Assembly (NCBI GenBank): GCA_937895465.1
Contig: CALAYY010000241.1
Location: 1 to 39,910, forward strand
DNA length: 39,910 bases
Direction of reading: 5' to 3'
Source of the DNA: an uncultured Clostridia bacterium
Lineage (GTDB): Bacteria; Bacillota; Clostridia; Christensenellales; DUVY01
The translations under genes were made by a program, and so were the position numbers. This document shows positions 1 through 7,631 of this stretch, piece by piece (position 1 is the first letter of the stretch; the number at the start of each line of letters is the position of its first letter). The notes below the pieces were generated by a model. The model saw nothing but the letters and a program-made list of their open reading frames with translations. It was not told where the DNA came from and made no database searches.

Positions 1-37
1 AGTACTCTTTAAAAAACCCTGTAAGATTTCATACACC
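1..37 (+). repeat. 37-bp exact direct repeat, copy 1 (at window edge)
   Basis: Bases 1-37 are identical to 249-285; the match ends at base 38 (A versus C). The copies are 248 bp apart and both are read in the frame that gives YSLKNPVRFHTP. The position at the very end of the sequence makes an assembly artefact a serious possibility. Confidence 0.9.
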
Positions 38-197
38 ACAAAACAAATATTATATAGGCGTAGTACTACCTAATCTGGCAAAAAATATTGGCGGCGGAAA
101 CAAGGGTGTATTTAATGCTCAAAAACAGTCAATAGATAACAAACAAGCATGGACTGCAATCAATTATCTGAAAATGATTAATGATTACATTATTTAA
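3..197 (+). CDS. C-terminal fragment of an unrecognised protein (5' end off the window)
   Basis: An open frame runs in from the left edge and stops at a TAA at 195-197, giving 64 residues. The first twelve (YSLKNPVRFHTP) are identical to residues 10-21 of the decarboxylase that starts at 224, because bases 1-37 repeat 249-285 in the same reading frame. The remaining residues (ending AINYLKMINDYII) are hydrophilic and match no family I recognise. The tail could be a real upstream gene spliced to a copied segment, or an assembly chimera at the contig end. Coding status is uncertain. No terminator is visible between this stop and the next gene. Confidence 0.35.
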   Translation, partial: YSLKNPVRFHTPQNKYYIGVVLPNLAKNIGGGNKGVFNAQKQSIDNKQAWTAINYLKMINDYII

Positions 198-223
198 AAA
201 ATTTTTTATAACGAGAAGAACTA

Positions 224-1507
224 ATGAGCATATTTGAACTTATTAAGCAGTACTCTTTAAAAAACCCTGTAAGATTTCATACACCCGGACACAAAGGATT
301 GTTAGACGGATTGGATATTACAGAACTTGATTTATTTGATATGGGCAGCACGACCTCTTATGTTCCGACTGCCGAAAAGACTACTGCACAGTATTACAGC
401 GCAAACTACACCCACTATCTTATAAGCGGAACGACAAGCGGAATCTTGACGCTGATATCCGCTTTGCCCAAAGGCAGAATTATAGTAGGCAGGGCATCAC
501 ACAAATCAATTTTCAACGGCTGTTTATTATCCGGAATAGAACCGCTTATAGTTGAAAACGAAGTAGTAGAAGATATATCTTTACCGCTTAGCGCAGAGGC
601 AATAGAAAAAGCATTACTGGCTAACCCTGACGTTGAAGCGGTTTTTTTGACCTCTCCTAACTATTACGGACAAAACGCAGACCTAAAGGCAATCAAAAAT
701 ATTATCGGAGACAGGTATTTACTTGTAGATGCCGCACACGGTGCGCATTTTGGTGCTTGTTCACTTTTGCCCGAAAATGCCACAAAATATGCCGACGCAT
801 GCGTCCTAAGCGCACACAAAACGCTGCCCGCATTTACTCAAAGTGCATATCTCAATGTCAATGACGAACGCTTGGAGACTGCTGTAAGAAACATCTTATA
901 TCTCAGCACTACAACAAGCCCGTCATTTTTATTAATGGCTGGGTTAGAATATGCAACTCAATATTTAAAAGAAAACCATAATCACTTTAAAACCCTTTAT
1001 AAAGCAATTAACAAATATCTTCCTTTCCGTATGAAAAACGATGACTTTACACGTATAGTTATTGACTTAAAGCCATACAACATCAACGGAACTGAAGCAG
1101 ACAGATTTTTACAAAAAAATCATAATATATATTGTGAATTTGGAAATGAACGCTATATAATATTTATTATTTCCATCGTAGATACTGAAGAAAAAGTTAA
1201 GCAATTAAGTATTGCTTTGAAAGATATGTTTAAAAAGGCGCAAGATCTGCCCACTTACGACTATGACCAAAGGATTGCTTTCAAACCGGCTAGAGCAATG
1301 AGCTTTATTGATGCCGCACGTCAGGAAACCGAGTATATTGACCTTAGTGAAAGCGAAGGCAGAATAAGTGCTGTTGAGGCTGGACTCTTTCCGCCGTGCC
1401 TTCCTGTTATAGCACGCGGAGAAATCATAACCAAAGAAGTCGTTGAGATTTTGTCACGCACCAATACCTTTGGGCTCAGTCAAGGCAGGATTCTGGTGTT
1501 AAAATAA
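224..1507 (+). CDS. Orn/Lys/Arg decarboxylase family PLP enzyme (YaaO-like)
   Basis: This is a fold-type I PLP-dependent decarboxylase of the Orn/Lys/Arg family, predicted to remove CO2 from a basic amino acid in polyamine metabolism. The N-terminal FHTPGHKG signature is at residues 18-25. The PLP-site elements VDAAHGAHFG (168-177) and SAHKTLPAF (196-204) are visible, with Lys199 the likely Schiff-base lysine. At 427 residues it matches the short Gram-positive YaaO-like form rather than the ~700-residue enterobacterial enzymes. The start ATG has a GAGAAG ribosome site. Its place directly before tmk is the same as yaaO in B. subtilis. Substrate (arginine, lysine or ornithine) cannot be read from the sequence. 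The gene is intact. Confidence 0.88.
   Translation: MSIFELIKQYSLKNPVRFHTPGHKGLLDGLDITELDLFDMGSTTSYVPTAEKTTAQYYSANYTHYLISGTTSGILTLISALPKGRIIVGRASHKSIFNGCLLSGIEPLIVENEVVEDISLPLSAEAIEKALLANPDVEAVFLTSPNYYGQNADLKAIKNIIGDRYLLVDAAHGAHFGACSLLPENATKYADACVLSAHKTLPAFTQSAYLNVNDERLETAVRNILYLSTTTSPSFLLMAGLEYATQYLKENHNHFKTLYKAINKYLPFRMKNDDFTRIVIDLKPYNINGTEADRFLQKNHNIYCEFGNERYIIFIISIVDTEEKVKQLSIALKDMFKKAQDLPTYDYDQRIAFKPARAMSFIDAARQETEYIDLSESEGRISAVEAGLFPPCLPVIARGEIITKEVVEILSRTNTFGLSQGRILVLK
249..285 (+). repeat. 37-bp exact direct repeat, copy 2 (inside the decarboxylase gene)
   Basis: This is the genuine copy. It encodes the conserved N-terminal FHTPGHKG region of the decarboxylase, although the repeat stops within the HTP codons just before GHKG. 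Confidence 0.9.
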
Positions 1508-1585
1508 GCTAATATATGTTAAACTATATTTAAGTATTTATAATTTTTATATTTACTGTCTTTTAAATTCATCTTTGGAAAACTA

Positions 1586-2209
1586 ATGAAAGGGAAATTT
1601 ATTACAATAGAAGGCTGTGACGGCAGCGGAAAATCCACGCAAAAAAGGCTTTTGATTGAACACCTTAGAAGCCTTAATTATGATGTGGTAGAGACACGTG
1701 AGCCGGGCGGAACGCAAGAAGCCGAAAAGATTCGCGAGCTTATCTTGGATAAGAGTCTGACTAAGATGTCAGGAGTTACCGAGCTTTTGTTATATACCGC
1801 GTCAAGAGTTGAGCATGTCAATGGGCTTATAATTCCCTCATTAAAATCAGGAAAACATGTGATTTGCGATAGGTTTATAGATTCTACTCTTGCTTATCAG
1901 GGATACGCCAGAGGACTTGGAATAAAATATATTCAAGAAATATTTGAGCTTACCACACCCAATTGCTGGCCTGATGTTACTATCTTTCTTAATGTAAATC
2001 CCAAAGAGGCTTTTTTACGAAAGGGTGGAAGGGATGAGAACGACCGTGTTGAAAATGAGTCGTTTGAATTTCATCAAAAGGTTTATCAAGGATTTTTAGA
2101 GCTTTGTAATATATACAAAGACCGTATTATCAATATTGAGGCAGACGGTTCAAAATATGATACCTCAAAGCTAATTATTCAAGAGTTATCTGACAGAAAA
2201 ATTATATAA
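1586..2209 (+). CDS. tmk: Thymidylate kinase
   Basis: The enzyme phosphorylates dTMP to dTDP with ATP for DNA synthesis in the cytoplasm. The P-loop GCDGSGKS is at residues 10-17, followed by the REPGGT motif (38-43) and the CDRFIDSTLAYQG segment that carries the DR(F/Y) substrate-binding motif. Length (207 residues) is normal for the family. The start at the ATG gives the canonical MKGKFITIEG opening, preceded by a weak GGAAAA site. About 78 bp separate it from the decarboxylase. Its neighbours darA and holB are the classical Firmicutes partners. Confidence 0.97.
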   Translation: MKGKFITIEGCDGSGKSTQKRLLIEHLRSLNYDVVETREPGGTQEAEKIRELILDKSLTKMSGVTELLLYTASRVEHVNGLIIPSLKSGKHVICDRFIDSTLAYQGYARGLGIKYIQEIFELTTPNCWPDVTIFLNVNPKEAFLRKGGRDENDRVENESFEFHQKVYQGFLELCNIYKDRIINIEADGSKYDTSKLIIQELSDRKII

Positions 2210-2292
2210 ATTTTTATTTTTTTACAAAAATCCTATTTTTTATATAAGCTGTTTGATTTTTGACAGCATTGCTTTAGGATATGTTTTTGGTG

Positions 2293-2298
2293 TATAAT
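2293..2298 (+). promoter_or_regulatory. Probable -10 element upstream of darA
   Basis: TATAAT lies 29 bases before the darA start codon and is preceded by TG. A TTGCTT hexamer at 2269-2274 gives an 18-bp spacer and could serve as a weak -35. A perfect TTGACA at 2260-2265 is too far away (27 bp). Confidence 0.5.
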
Positions 2299-2327
2299 GA
2301 TAATATTAATTTAAGAGGAAAATATAT

Positions 2328-2654
2328 ATGAAGCTGGTTATAGCCATTATCAATAAAAGTGATTCTAAGCTTGTAGTAAAAGAGCTTATGAAAGGCGGAT
2401 TTTTAGTAACTAAAATGTCGTCAGCAGGCGGGTTTTTGAAGGTGGGAACATCTACACTTTTTATAGGCACTCATGCCGAAAGAGTAGAAAAAGCAATTGA
2501 TATTATAAAAAGCGTGAGCAAGGAACATAAATATGTTATTGGAAAGGTTGTCACAGAACAGCGTTCTGCAATAGAAAATGAAAACGGCAAGGAAATTGTG
2601 GTCGGAGGAGCGACGGTCTTTGTAGTTGAAATGGAACAGATTTTGAAAATATAG
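2328..2654 (+). CDS. darA: Cyclic-di-AMP-binding PII-like protein DarA/PstA
   Basis: This is a 108-residue PII-like signal protein of the DUF970 family (YaaQ/PstA/DarA), which binds cyclic di-AMP as a trimer in the cytoplasm. The MKLVIAIINKSDSK opening, the LMKGGFLVTKMSSAGGFL loop and the VGTSTLFIG strand are typical of the family, as is the location between tmk and holB. An AAGAGGAAAA ribosome site precedes the ATG. The downstream output of this receptor is not established even in well-studied species, so no target is proposed. The holB start codon follows its stop without any gap, so the two are probably co-translated. Confidence 0.92.
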   Translation: MKLVIAIINKSDSKLVVKELMKGGFLVTKMSSAGGFLKVGTSTLFIGTHAERVEKAIDIIKSVSKEHKYVIGKVVTEQRSAIENENGKEIVVGGATVFVVEMEQILKI

Positions 2655-3638
2655 ATGTTAAAATACGAAAACTTATTAAAAAATTTAAGAGCATACAAGT
2701 CCATAGCAAGCGATGTCTTGTCTGGTAATTTATCTCACAGTTATTTATTGATTTCAGACGATAACGAGGTCAAACAAAACCTTAGCATATTAATATTATG
2801 CCGTATCTTTTGTGAAAAAAAAGATAAGTTTCCATGCCTTAGCTGTCCTGAATGTAAGAAAATAATCAATAACAACCATTCGGATATTCATTATTACAGC
2901 GGACGCATTAATGTTGAAGATGTCAGCAAAATTATTGAAGCCAGCACCTTAAAGCCTTACAGCACGGATAAAAACATCTTTGTCATAACAGATTTGGGGC
3001 AGATGAATGCTGCCGCTCAAAACAAGATGCTCAAGACCTTGGAAGAGCCGCAAAAGGGTGTAACCTTTTTGATGTTTTCACATGATGAATCTATGGTTTT
3101 GGCTACTGTAAAATCTCGTTCTCAGGTTTATTTTGTAGAAAATTTTTCGGCTTTTGAAATAGAAAAAGAACTCAAGCTCCAATATTCTCAAGAGTCCTAT
3201 GACAGCATAGCTATTGCTTCAGCTATATGCGGAGGCAAGCTAGACACAGCAGTTAAGTATCTTAATGACGATGAATTTAAGGATTTGTATAATCTGGTTT
3301 TTGAAATAATTAACAATATGCAAAAAAGCCCTGATATATTAGAATATCAAATAAAAGTGGAAAGTCATAAAAAACGCCTGAAAGAATTTTTGGAAATATT
3401 TTATATTGCTATAAGGGATATTATGGTAATTAAGAGCAGCTCAACTGATATTGTGTTGTGCAAGAACAGAATTAATGATATAATGAATGCTGAAAAAAGT
3501 GTTAGTTTGAAAGCCGGCTCAAATATACTTGACCTGATTCAACGCATGCAGCAACGCCTGTATTATAACGGAAATCCGGCTTCTGTTATAGACGAGCTGC
3601 TTTTTTCTTATCTGGAGGTTAAGGCTTTATGCCGATGA
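2655..3638 (+). CDS. holB: DNA polymerase III delta' subunit
   Basis: This is a clamp-loader AAA+ subunit that helps load the sliding clamp at the replication fork. Cys53, Cys61, Cys64 and Cys67 (FCEKKDKFPCLSCPEC) form the zinc module typical of delta' and gamma/tau. The MNAAAQNKMLKTLEEP segment near residues 116-131 and the following SRSQ (around residues 153-156) correspond to the conserved region and SRC-like arginine-finger box, here with Q in place of C. As in other delta' subunits no intact Walker A is seen. The start ATG follows the darA stop directly, with no separate strong ribosome site, which suggests translational coupling. Length 327 residues is normal. Confidence 0.92.
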   Translation: MLKYENLLKNLRAYKSIASDVLSGNLSHSYLLISDDNEVKQNLSILILCRIFCEKKDKFPCLSCPECKKIINNNHSDIHYYSGRINVEDVSKIIEASTLKPYSTDKNIFVITDLGQMNAAAQNKMLKTLEEPQKGVTFLMFSHDESMVLATVKSRSQVYFVENFSAFEIEKELKLQYSQESYDSIAIASAICGGKLDTAVKYLNDDEFKDLYNLVFEIINNMQKSPDILEYQIKVESHKKRLKEFLEIFYIAIRDIMVIKSSSTDIVLCKNRINDIMNAEKSVSLKAGSNILDLIQRMQQRLYYNGNPASVIDELLFSYLEVKALCR

Positions 3639-4501
3639 TTGTAGGAATAAAATTTAAAAAAACCAATAAAATATATTATTTTTCACCTGAAAAACTAGAC
3701 TTTAATGAAGGTGATGGAGCTATAGTAGAAACAGCGCGCGGAGTAGAATTTGGTATTGTCGCAATTACGCCGAGAGAGGTTGAAGAAAGCAAGATTGTTC
3801 AGCCGTTAAAGCCCGTAATGCGAAAAGCCAACAAAGAAGACTATAAAAAGCTTGAAGAACAGCAGGCAAAAATTCCGCAGGCTTTATCTTTGGCGCAAGA
3901 GAAGATAAAAAAACACAATCTTGATATGAAGCTTGTCGATGTTGAATATACCTTTGACGGCAATAAGATAATTTTTTATTTTACGTCAGAGGGCAGAGTT
4001 GATTTTCGTGAGCTTGTTAAGGATTTGGCTTATGTTTTTAAGATTCGTATTGAGTTAAGACAGATAGGTATTCGCGATGAATGCAAAATGTTAGGCGGAC
4101 TTGCGCCTTGCGGCCGTGAATGCTGCTGCAGTTCGCATATGTCTGAATACAGCAAGGTCAATATTAAGATGGCAAAAAACCAAGGCTTATCGCTTAACCC
4201 TTCCAAAATAAGCGGACTTTGCGGCAGGCTTATGTGCTGTTTGGAATATGAAAACGACCATTACGCCCAAACGTCTAGGCGTATGCCCAAATTAAGTTCA
4301 GAAGTAAGTACGCCCGAAGGCAACGGGATTGTAATATATAACAATATGCTCAAAGAGATTGTAAAGGTAAAACTAGCCGTAAAAGACGGCTTTGAAATTA
4401 AGGATTTTGAGCTTTCTCAAATCACAGCCAAAGAGACATTGGCAGAAGAACTTGAAAAAGATGTAATAATTGATGAGAGTATAAAAAGCATTATAGATTA
4501 A
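3629..4501 (+). CDS. ricT: PSP1-domain protein RicT (YaaT)
   Basis: RicT belongs to the PSP1 C-terminal-domain family. In B. subtilis it forms an iron-sulfur complex with YlbF and YmcA that affects RNase Y-dependent mRNA processing, sporulation and biofilm decisions. The protein here has the PSP1 region (about residues 60-145) and two dense cysteine clusters, CGRECCCSS (near 163-171) and CGRLMCC (near 196-202), consistent with cluster binding. A GGAGG at 3614-3618 sits 10 bases before the first ATG, favouring that start over the second ATG two codons later. It overlaps the holB 3' end by 10 bases. The partner genes ylbF and ymcA are not in the window. Confidence 0.93.
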   Translation: MPMIVGIKFKKTNKIYYFSPEKLDFNEGDGAIVETARGVEFGIVAITPREVEESKIVQPLKPVMRKANKEDYKKLEEQQAKIPQALSLAQEKIKKHNLDMKLVDVEYTFDGNKIIFYFTSEGRVDFRELVKDLAYVFKIRIELRQIGIRDECKMLGGLAPCGRECCCSSHMSEYSKVNIKMAKNQGLSLNPSKISGLCGRLMCCLEYENDHYAQTSRRMPKLSSEVSTPEGNGIVIYNNMLKEIVKVKLAVKDGFEIKDFELSQITAKETLAEELEKDVIIDESIKSIID

Positions 4502-4593
4502 TTAACAATATTTCTCTAGTTATTACCTATTGGTTTTTCTTGATATTTTTTTTTATAATGATATAATTATACCATTAACATAAGGAGTAAATT

Positions 4594-4767
4594 ATGGCAT
4601 ACAAGATTAGTGAAGAGTGTATTTCTTGCGGCAGCTGTGCTGCAGACTGTCCTGTTGAGGCAATTTCTGAAGGCGATAGCCAATATGTAATAGATGAAGA
4701 TGCTTGCATTGATTGCGGTAGTTGTGCGGACACCTGTCCGGTAGGAGCTATTGCACCTAAAGACTAG
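4594..4767 (+). CDS. 2[4Fe-4S] ferredoxin, 57 residues
   Basis: A short clostridial-type ferredoxin for low-potential electron transfer in the cytoplasm. Two motifs are complete: CISCGSCAADCP at residues 9-20 and CIDCGSCADTCP at 38-49, each CxxCxxCxxxCP, which bind two [4Fe-4S] clusters. The start ATG has a TAAGGAG ribosome site about 8 bases upstream. A TATAAT-like region lies at 4554-4566. A hairpin terminator follows the stop by about 28 bases, so the gene may be its own transcript or the last gene after ricT. Its acidic composition is normal for the family. The redox partner is unknown. Confidence 0.96.
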   Translation: MAYKISEECISCGSCAADCPVEAISEGDSQYVIDEDACIDCGSCADTCPVGAIAPKD

Positions 4768-4795
4768 ATTGTATTTTGATCTATAACTTTTGTTT

Positions 4796-4837
4796 AAAAG
4801 CCGCTCTTAATATAAAAGAGGGCTTTTTGTTTTTTTA
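4796..4837 (+). terminator. Rho-independent terminator after the ferredoxin gene
   Basis: The arms AAAAGCCGCTCTT (4796-4808) and AAGAGGGCTTTT (from 4816) pair with a single bulged G, followed by a long T-rich tail to 4837. Confidence 0.85.
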
Positions 4838-4854
4838 TTTATTAAACTTTAAGG

Positions 4855-4860
4855 TATAAT
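4855..4860 (+). promoter_or_regulatory. -10 element nine bases before the trmN6-like start codon
   Basis: TATAAT ends nine bases before the ATG at 4870, and no ribosome site is visible between them. The expected transcription start is around 4867, so the mRNA would have a 5' leader of only a few bases. Confidence 0.55.
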
Positions 4861-4869
4861 AGCTTATAT

Positions 4870-5619
4870 ATGAACATTGATATCAATGAGTTAAGATTAG
4901 ATGACCTTCAGGTCAACGACCTCAAAATCTTTCAAAACAAGGATAAATACTGCTTTACTTCAGATGCGGTAATACTAGCTAATTTTGCACGGGTAAAAAA
5001 GGGCGAAACCTTTGCTGACCTTGGTAGCGGAAGCGGTATTATTTCTATACTTTTAACAGGAAAATATAATGCATCCAAAGTCTATGCAATCGAACTTCAA
5101 GAGTACCTTGCTAAGATGAGTGAGCTTAGCATACAACATAACAGCCTTAACGAAAAAGTTAAGGTTATCAACCAGCCCATGCAGACAGCACACAAAATTT
5201 TGGGCAAGCATAATATGGATGCCGTTATATGCAATCCGCCTTATACCAGAAAAGGCGACGGCGAAACCAATCAGGATGTAGAAATTGCAATTTGCCGCCA
5301 TGAGATTAAAGTGAGTCTGAAAGAAGTTGTTGAGAGTGCTGCAAGCTTAATAAAATACGGCGGAAGGTTTTATCTTATTCATCAGACAGAACGCTTGAGT
5401 GAGATATTTTATCATCTCCATAATTATAAATTTGAGCCTAAGCGGATAAGATTTGTTCAGGGGAGAGTGGGAATTAAGCCTACTCTTGTGATGATAGAAG
5501 CGTATTATAACGGCAATATCGGACTTATAGTTGAAAACAATCTTGTGCTGTATGACAATAACGGACAAGAAACTGATGAGCTAAAGAGTATTTATGGCAG
5601 GTGCAATTATGAAAGGTAA
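4870..5619 (+). CDS. tRNA1(Val) adenine-N6 methyltransferase-like protein (YabB/TrmN6 family)
   Basis: A class I SAM-dependent methyltransferase with the N6-adenine signature. The SAM-binding DLGSGSG is at residues 50-56 and the catalytic NPPY at 122-125. The RLDDLQ opening (9-14) matches the family start, supporting the ATG at 4870 despite the absence of a ribosome site. E. coli TrmN6 modifies A37 of tRNA1(Val); the same tRNA target here is inference from family and from the yabB-rsmI neighbourhood. It overlaps rsmI by 11 bases and is probably co-transcribed with it. Length 249 residues is normal. Confidence 0.88.
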   Translation: MNIDINELRLDDLQVNDLKIFQNKDKYCFTSDAVILANFARVKKGETFADLGSGSGIISILLTGKYNASKVYAIELQEYLAKMSELSIQHNSLNEKVKVINQPMQTAHKILGKHNMDAVICNPPYTRKGDGETNQDVEIAICRHEIKVSLKEVVESAASLIKYGGRFYLIHQTERLSEIFYHLHNYKFEPKRIRFVQGRVGIKPTLVMIEAYYNGNIGLIVENNLVLYDNNGQETDELKSIYGRCNYER

Positions 5620-6418
5620 GCTATATATAACAGCTACGCCCATAGGCAATTTGAGCGAAATGACTCCAAGAGCCATACAAACATTAAAGGATGTTGACCT
5701 TATTCTTTGTGAAGACACTTCTCACAGCAAAAAGCTTATGAATTATTTTGCAATTGATACACCGCTCAAGAGTTATCACAAATTTTCTGAAGCCAAGAGC
5801 ATACCAGAAATTATACAAAAACTTCAAAGCGGTCAAAGTATTGCACTTATAACTGATGCAGGCATGCCCACAGTATCAGACCCCGGAAGCAGGTTGATAA
5901 GTGCATGCTATGAAAATGATATTAATGTAAGCATTATAAGCGGAGCAAGTGCAGTAATTAATGCCGCCGCACTTAGCGGCATGTGCGAAAAAGGCTTTGT
6001 CTTTGTAGGGTTTTTGCCTGAAAAAGCCAAAGAAAAGCAAAATGCACTTGAAATGTATGCGTATCTTGATGTGCCTTTGATTGTTTACTGTGCGCCGCAT
6101 AATTTGCAATCAGATTTGGAGTTTTTGTTTTCTTTTCTAGGCAGCCGAAAGGTTGCAGTTATTAGAGAAATGACCAAGATGTATGAAGAAATTGTGTTTA
6201 TTGATCTCAAGGACTATCAGACACTTACTCCTAAGGGTGAGTATGTATTGGTCATTGAAGGCAAGCCTAAAAGCAATCCATTATTAGAATTATCTATAGA
6301 AGAACATCTAAAGTATTATATAGATAATGGAACAGAAAAAAAAGAAGCAATAAAAAAAGTAGCGGCTGAACGTTCACTTAATAAAAACGAAGTCTATCAG
6401 ATAGCAATTAAGTTATAA
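5609..6418 (+). CDS. rsmI: 16S rRNA (cytidine1402-2'-O)-methyltransferase
   Basis: RsmI is a tetrapyrrole-methylase-fold enzyme that 2'-O-methylates C1402 of 16S rRNA. The LYITATPIGNL opening, CEDTSHSKKL, LITDAGMPTVSDPG and ISGASAVINA motifs are all present. I prefer the ATG at 5609 over the in-frame ATG at 5594: it puts LYITATPIGNL near the N terminus and has a GCAGG site upstream. That gives 269 residues. Its stop overlaps the stop of the convergent spmB by six bases, leaving no room for a separate terminator. It sits in the same yabB-yabC position as in Bacillus. Confidence 0.94.
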   Translation: MKGKLYITATPIGNLSEMTPRAIQTLKDVDLILCEDTSHSKKLMNYFAIDTPLKSYHKFSEAKSIPEIIQKLQSGQSIALITDAGMPTVSDPGSRLISACYENDINVSIISGASAVINAAALSGMCEKGFVFVGFLPEKAKEKQNALEMYAYLDVPLIVYCAPHNLQSDLEFLFSFLGSRKVAVIREMTKMYEEIVFIDLKDYQTLTPKGEYVLVIEGKPKSNPLLELSIEEHLKYYIDNGTEKKEAIKKVAAERSLNKNEVYQIAIKL

Positions 6419-6919
6419 AAATCTCACCAAGAAACAGCCGACTATTACACTTATAAGTGCAGAAATCAGTGCTACAGGCACAGCAAATCTTAATTTTTTT
6501 ACCTTTCCAGAAGCAAAATAAACGCCTGCAACATAGAACACTGTTTCAGATGAGCCCATAATAACGCACGCACAGCGTGTCACATAGCTGTCAGCACCGT
6601 TCTTTGTCATAAGGTCGTTTAAAAGTGCAAGACTGCCAGAACCGCTAAAAGGTCTAAGCAGCGTAATTTCAGCAAGCTCAGACGGAATTCCCAAAAAACC
6701 AAATACTGGTGTAAGAATTTTTGCCGCAAAATCAGTAACACCGCTTATTCTCAGAAGATTTACCATAATCATTATAGCCGCAATATAAGGAAAAATCCCA
6801 ACGCCCAGAGTTATCGCGCCTTTTGCGCCGTCTGTAAAATAGTCATAAGCAGGCACCTTTTTGAAAGTTACTATCAAAAAAATTATCAAAAAAATTATAG
6901 GTATAATATAATCAGTCAT
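6413..6919 (-). CDS. spmB: Spore maturation protein B homologue (Gate-domain membrane protein)
   Basis: A 168-residue integral membrane protein with about four hydrophobic segments and the Gate/nucleoside-recognition domain features FPYIAAIMIMVN, LLRPFSGSGSLAL and IMGSSETVFYVAGVYFAS. SpmA and SpmB in B. subtilis act in spore core dehydration; their biochemical substrate is not settled, and homologues exist in non-sporulating bacteria. The ATG overlaps the spmA stop by four bases, so they are translationally coupled. Spore formation by this organism is therefore suggested but not proved. Confidence 0.88.
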   Translation of the reverse strand: MTDYIIPIIFLIIFLIVTFKKVPAYDYFTDGAKGAITLGVGIFPYIAAIMIMVNLLRISGVTDFAAKILTPVFGFLGIPSELAEITLLRPFSGSGSLALLNDLMTKNGADSYVTRCACVIMGSSETVFYVAGVYFASGKVKKLRFAVPVALISALISVIVGCFLVRFL

Positions 6920-7488
6920 ACTTTCTTTCGCCTGTTTTTTATTTTTAAAATCAGCTTTACCAACAAAACGGCACTAAGAGTTGAAATAAATGAAGTGATG
7001 ATTGTAGGCAGGATTATATCGGATGGATTAGTACTGTTCATAGCAGTTCTAAGCGAAATTATAGTAGTAGGCAGAATCTGTATAGAAGAAGCATTGATTA
7101 CAAACAGCATTATCATTGCATCAGTTGCAATGCCTGTTCCGTCATCCATGCTGTTGATTGCCTTAATCCCCATAGGCGTTGCTGCGTTGCCCATTCCTAG
7201 TAAGTTAGCCGCAATGTTCATACTTATATATTCTGCCGTTGTATCAGATACACGCCCGAAAAGAAAATATATCATAGGCTTTAACCCTACTGATAACTTT
7301 TTGTTAAAGCCTGTCTGTTCTAAGATGTTAAGAATCCCAAGCCATATAGCATACAAAGCCATAAGCGAAAAAGATAGCTTCAATGCATCATTAACCGCAT
7401 CAATCATGCTTATAAGCGTTGATTGAGGCTTTACTATAAGCATTACTGTAAACCCTATAAGCATTAAGATTGACCAGATTTTGTTCAT
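6916..7488 (-). CDS. spmA: Spore maturation protein A homologue (Gate-domain membrane protein)
   Basis: A membrane protein of the SpmA family, partner of SpmB. It has the MNKIWSILMLIGF opening and the TTAEYISMNIAANLLGMGNAATPMG core typical of Gate-domain proteins (quoted in part), then a C-terminal hydrophobic helix. The open frame extends to 7590, but the ATG at 7488 gives the family-like N terminus and 190 residues. No clear ribosome site precedes this ATG, and the start is the least certain part of the call. It is divergent from metG, about 143 bp away. No sigma-E-type promoter could be assigned with confidence. Confidence 0.83.
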   Translation of the reverse strand: MNKIWSILMLIGFTVMLIVKPQSTLISMIDAVNDALKLSFSLMALYAIWLGILNILEQTGFNKKLSVGLKPMIYFLFGRVSDTTAEYISMNIAANLLGMGNAATPMGIKAINSMDDGTGIATDAMIMLFVINASSIQILPTTIISLRTAMNSTNPSDIILPTIITSFISTLSAVLLVKLILKIKNRRKKV

Positions 7489-7575
7489 TATAATATGATA
7501 TGACCAAGCTGTTTTAGATATGAAGTGAAAAATAAATTGATATAAGGGGATAATTTTATTAACAAGACCAATGAA

Positions 7576-7604
7576 TTTACAAAAAAGCACAAAAGATATA
7601 TAAT
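7576..7604 (+). promoter_or_regulatory. Promoter for metG
   Basis: TTTACA at 7576-7581 and TATAAT at 7599-7604 are separated by 17 bp. The predicted start near 7611 leaves a 20-base leader, too short for a T-box riboswitch, so metG is probably not T-box controlled here. Confidence 0.65.
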
Positions 7605-7631
7605 TGATAGAAAATAAGAAAAGGTAATATT

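Noticed and set aside
2260..2265. Perfect TTGACA upstream of darA
   Set aside because: It is 27 bp from the TATAAT, too far to act as its -35.
5594..5608. Earlier ATG for rsmI
   Set aside because: It adds five residues not seen in the family and overlaps the ribosome site of the ATG at 5609.
7500..7631. T-box or other riboswitch before metG
   Set aside because: The leader is only about 20 bases after the promoter and lacks a T-box sequence and terminator hairpin.
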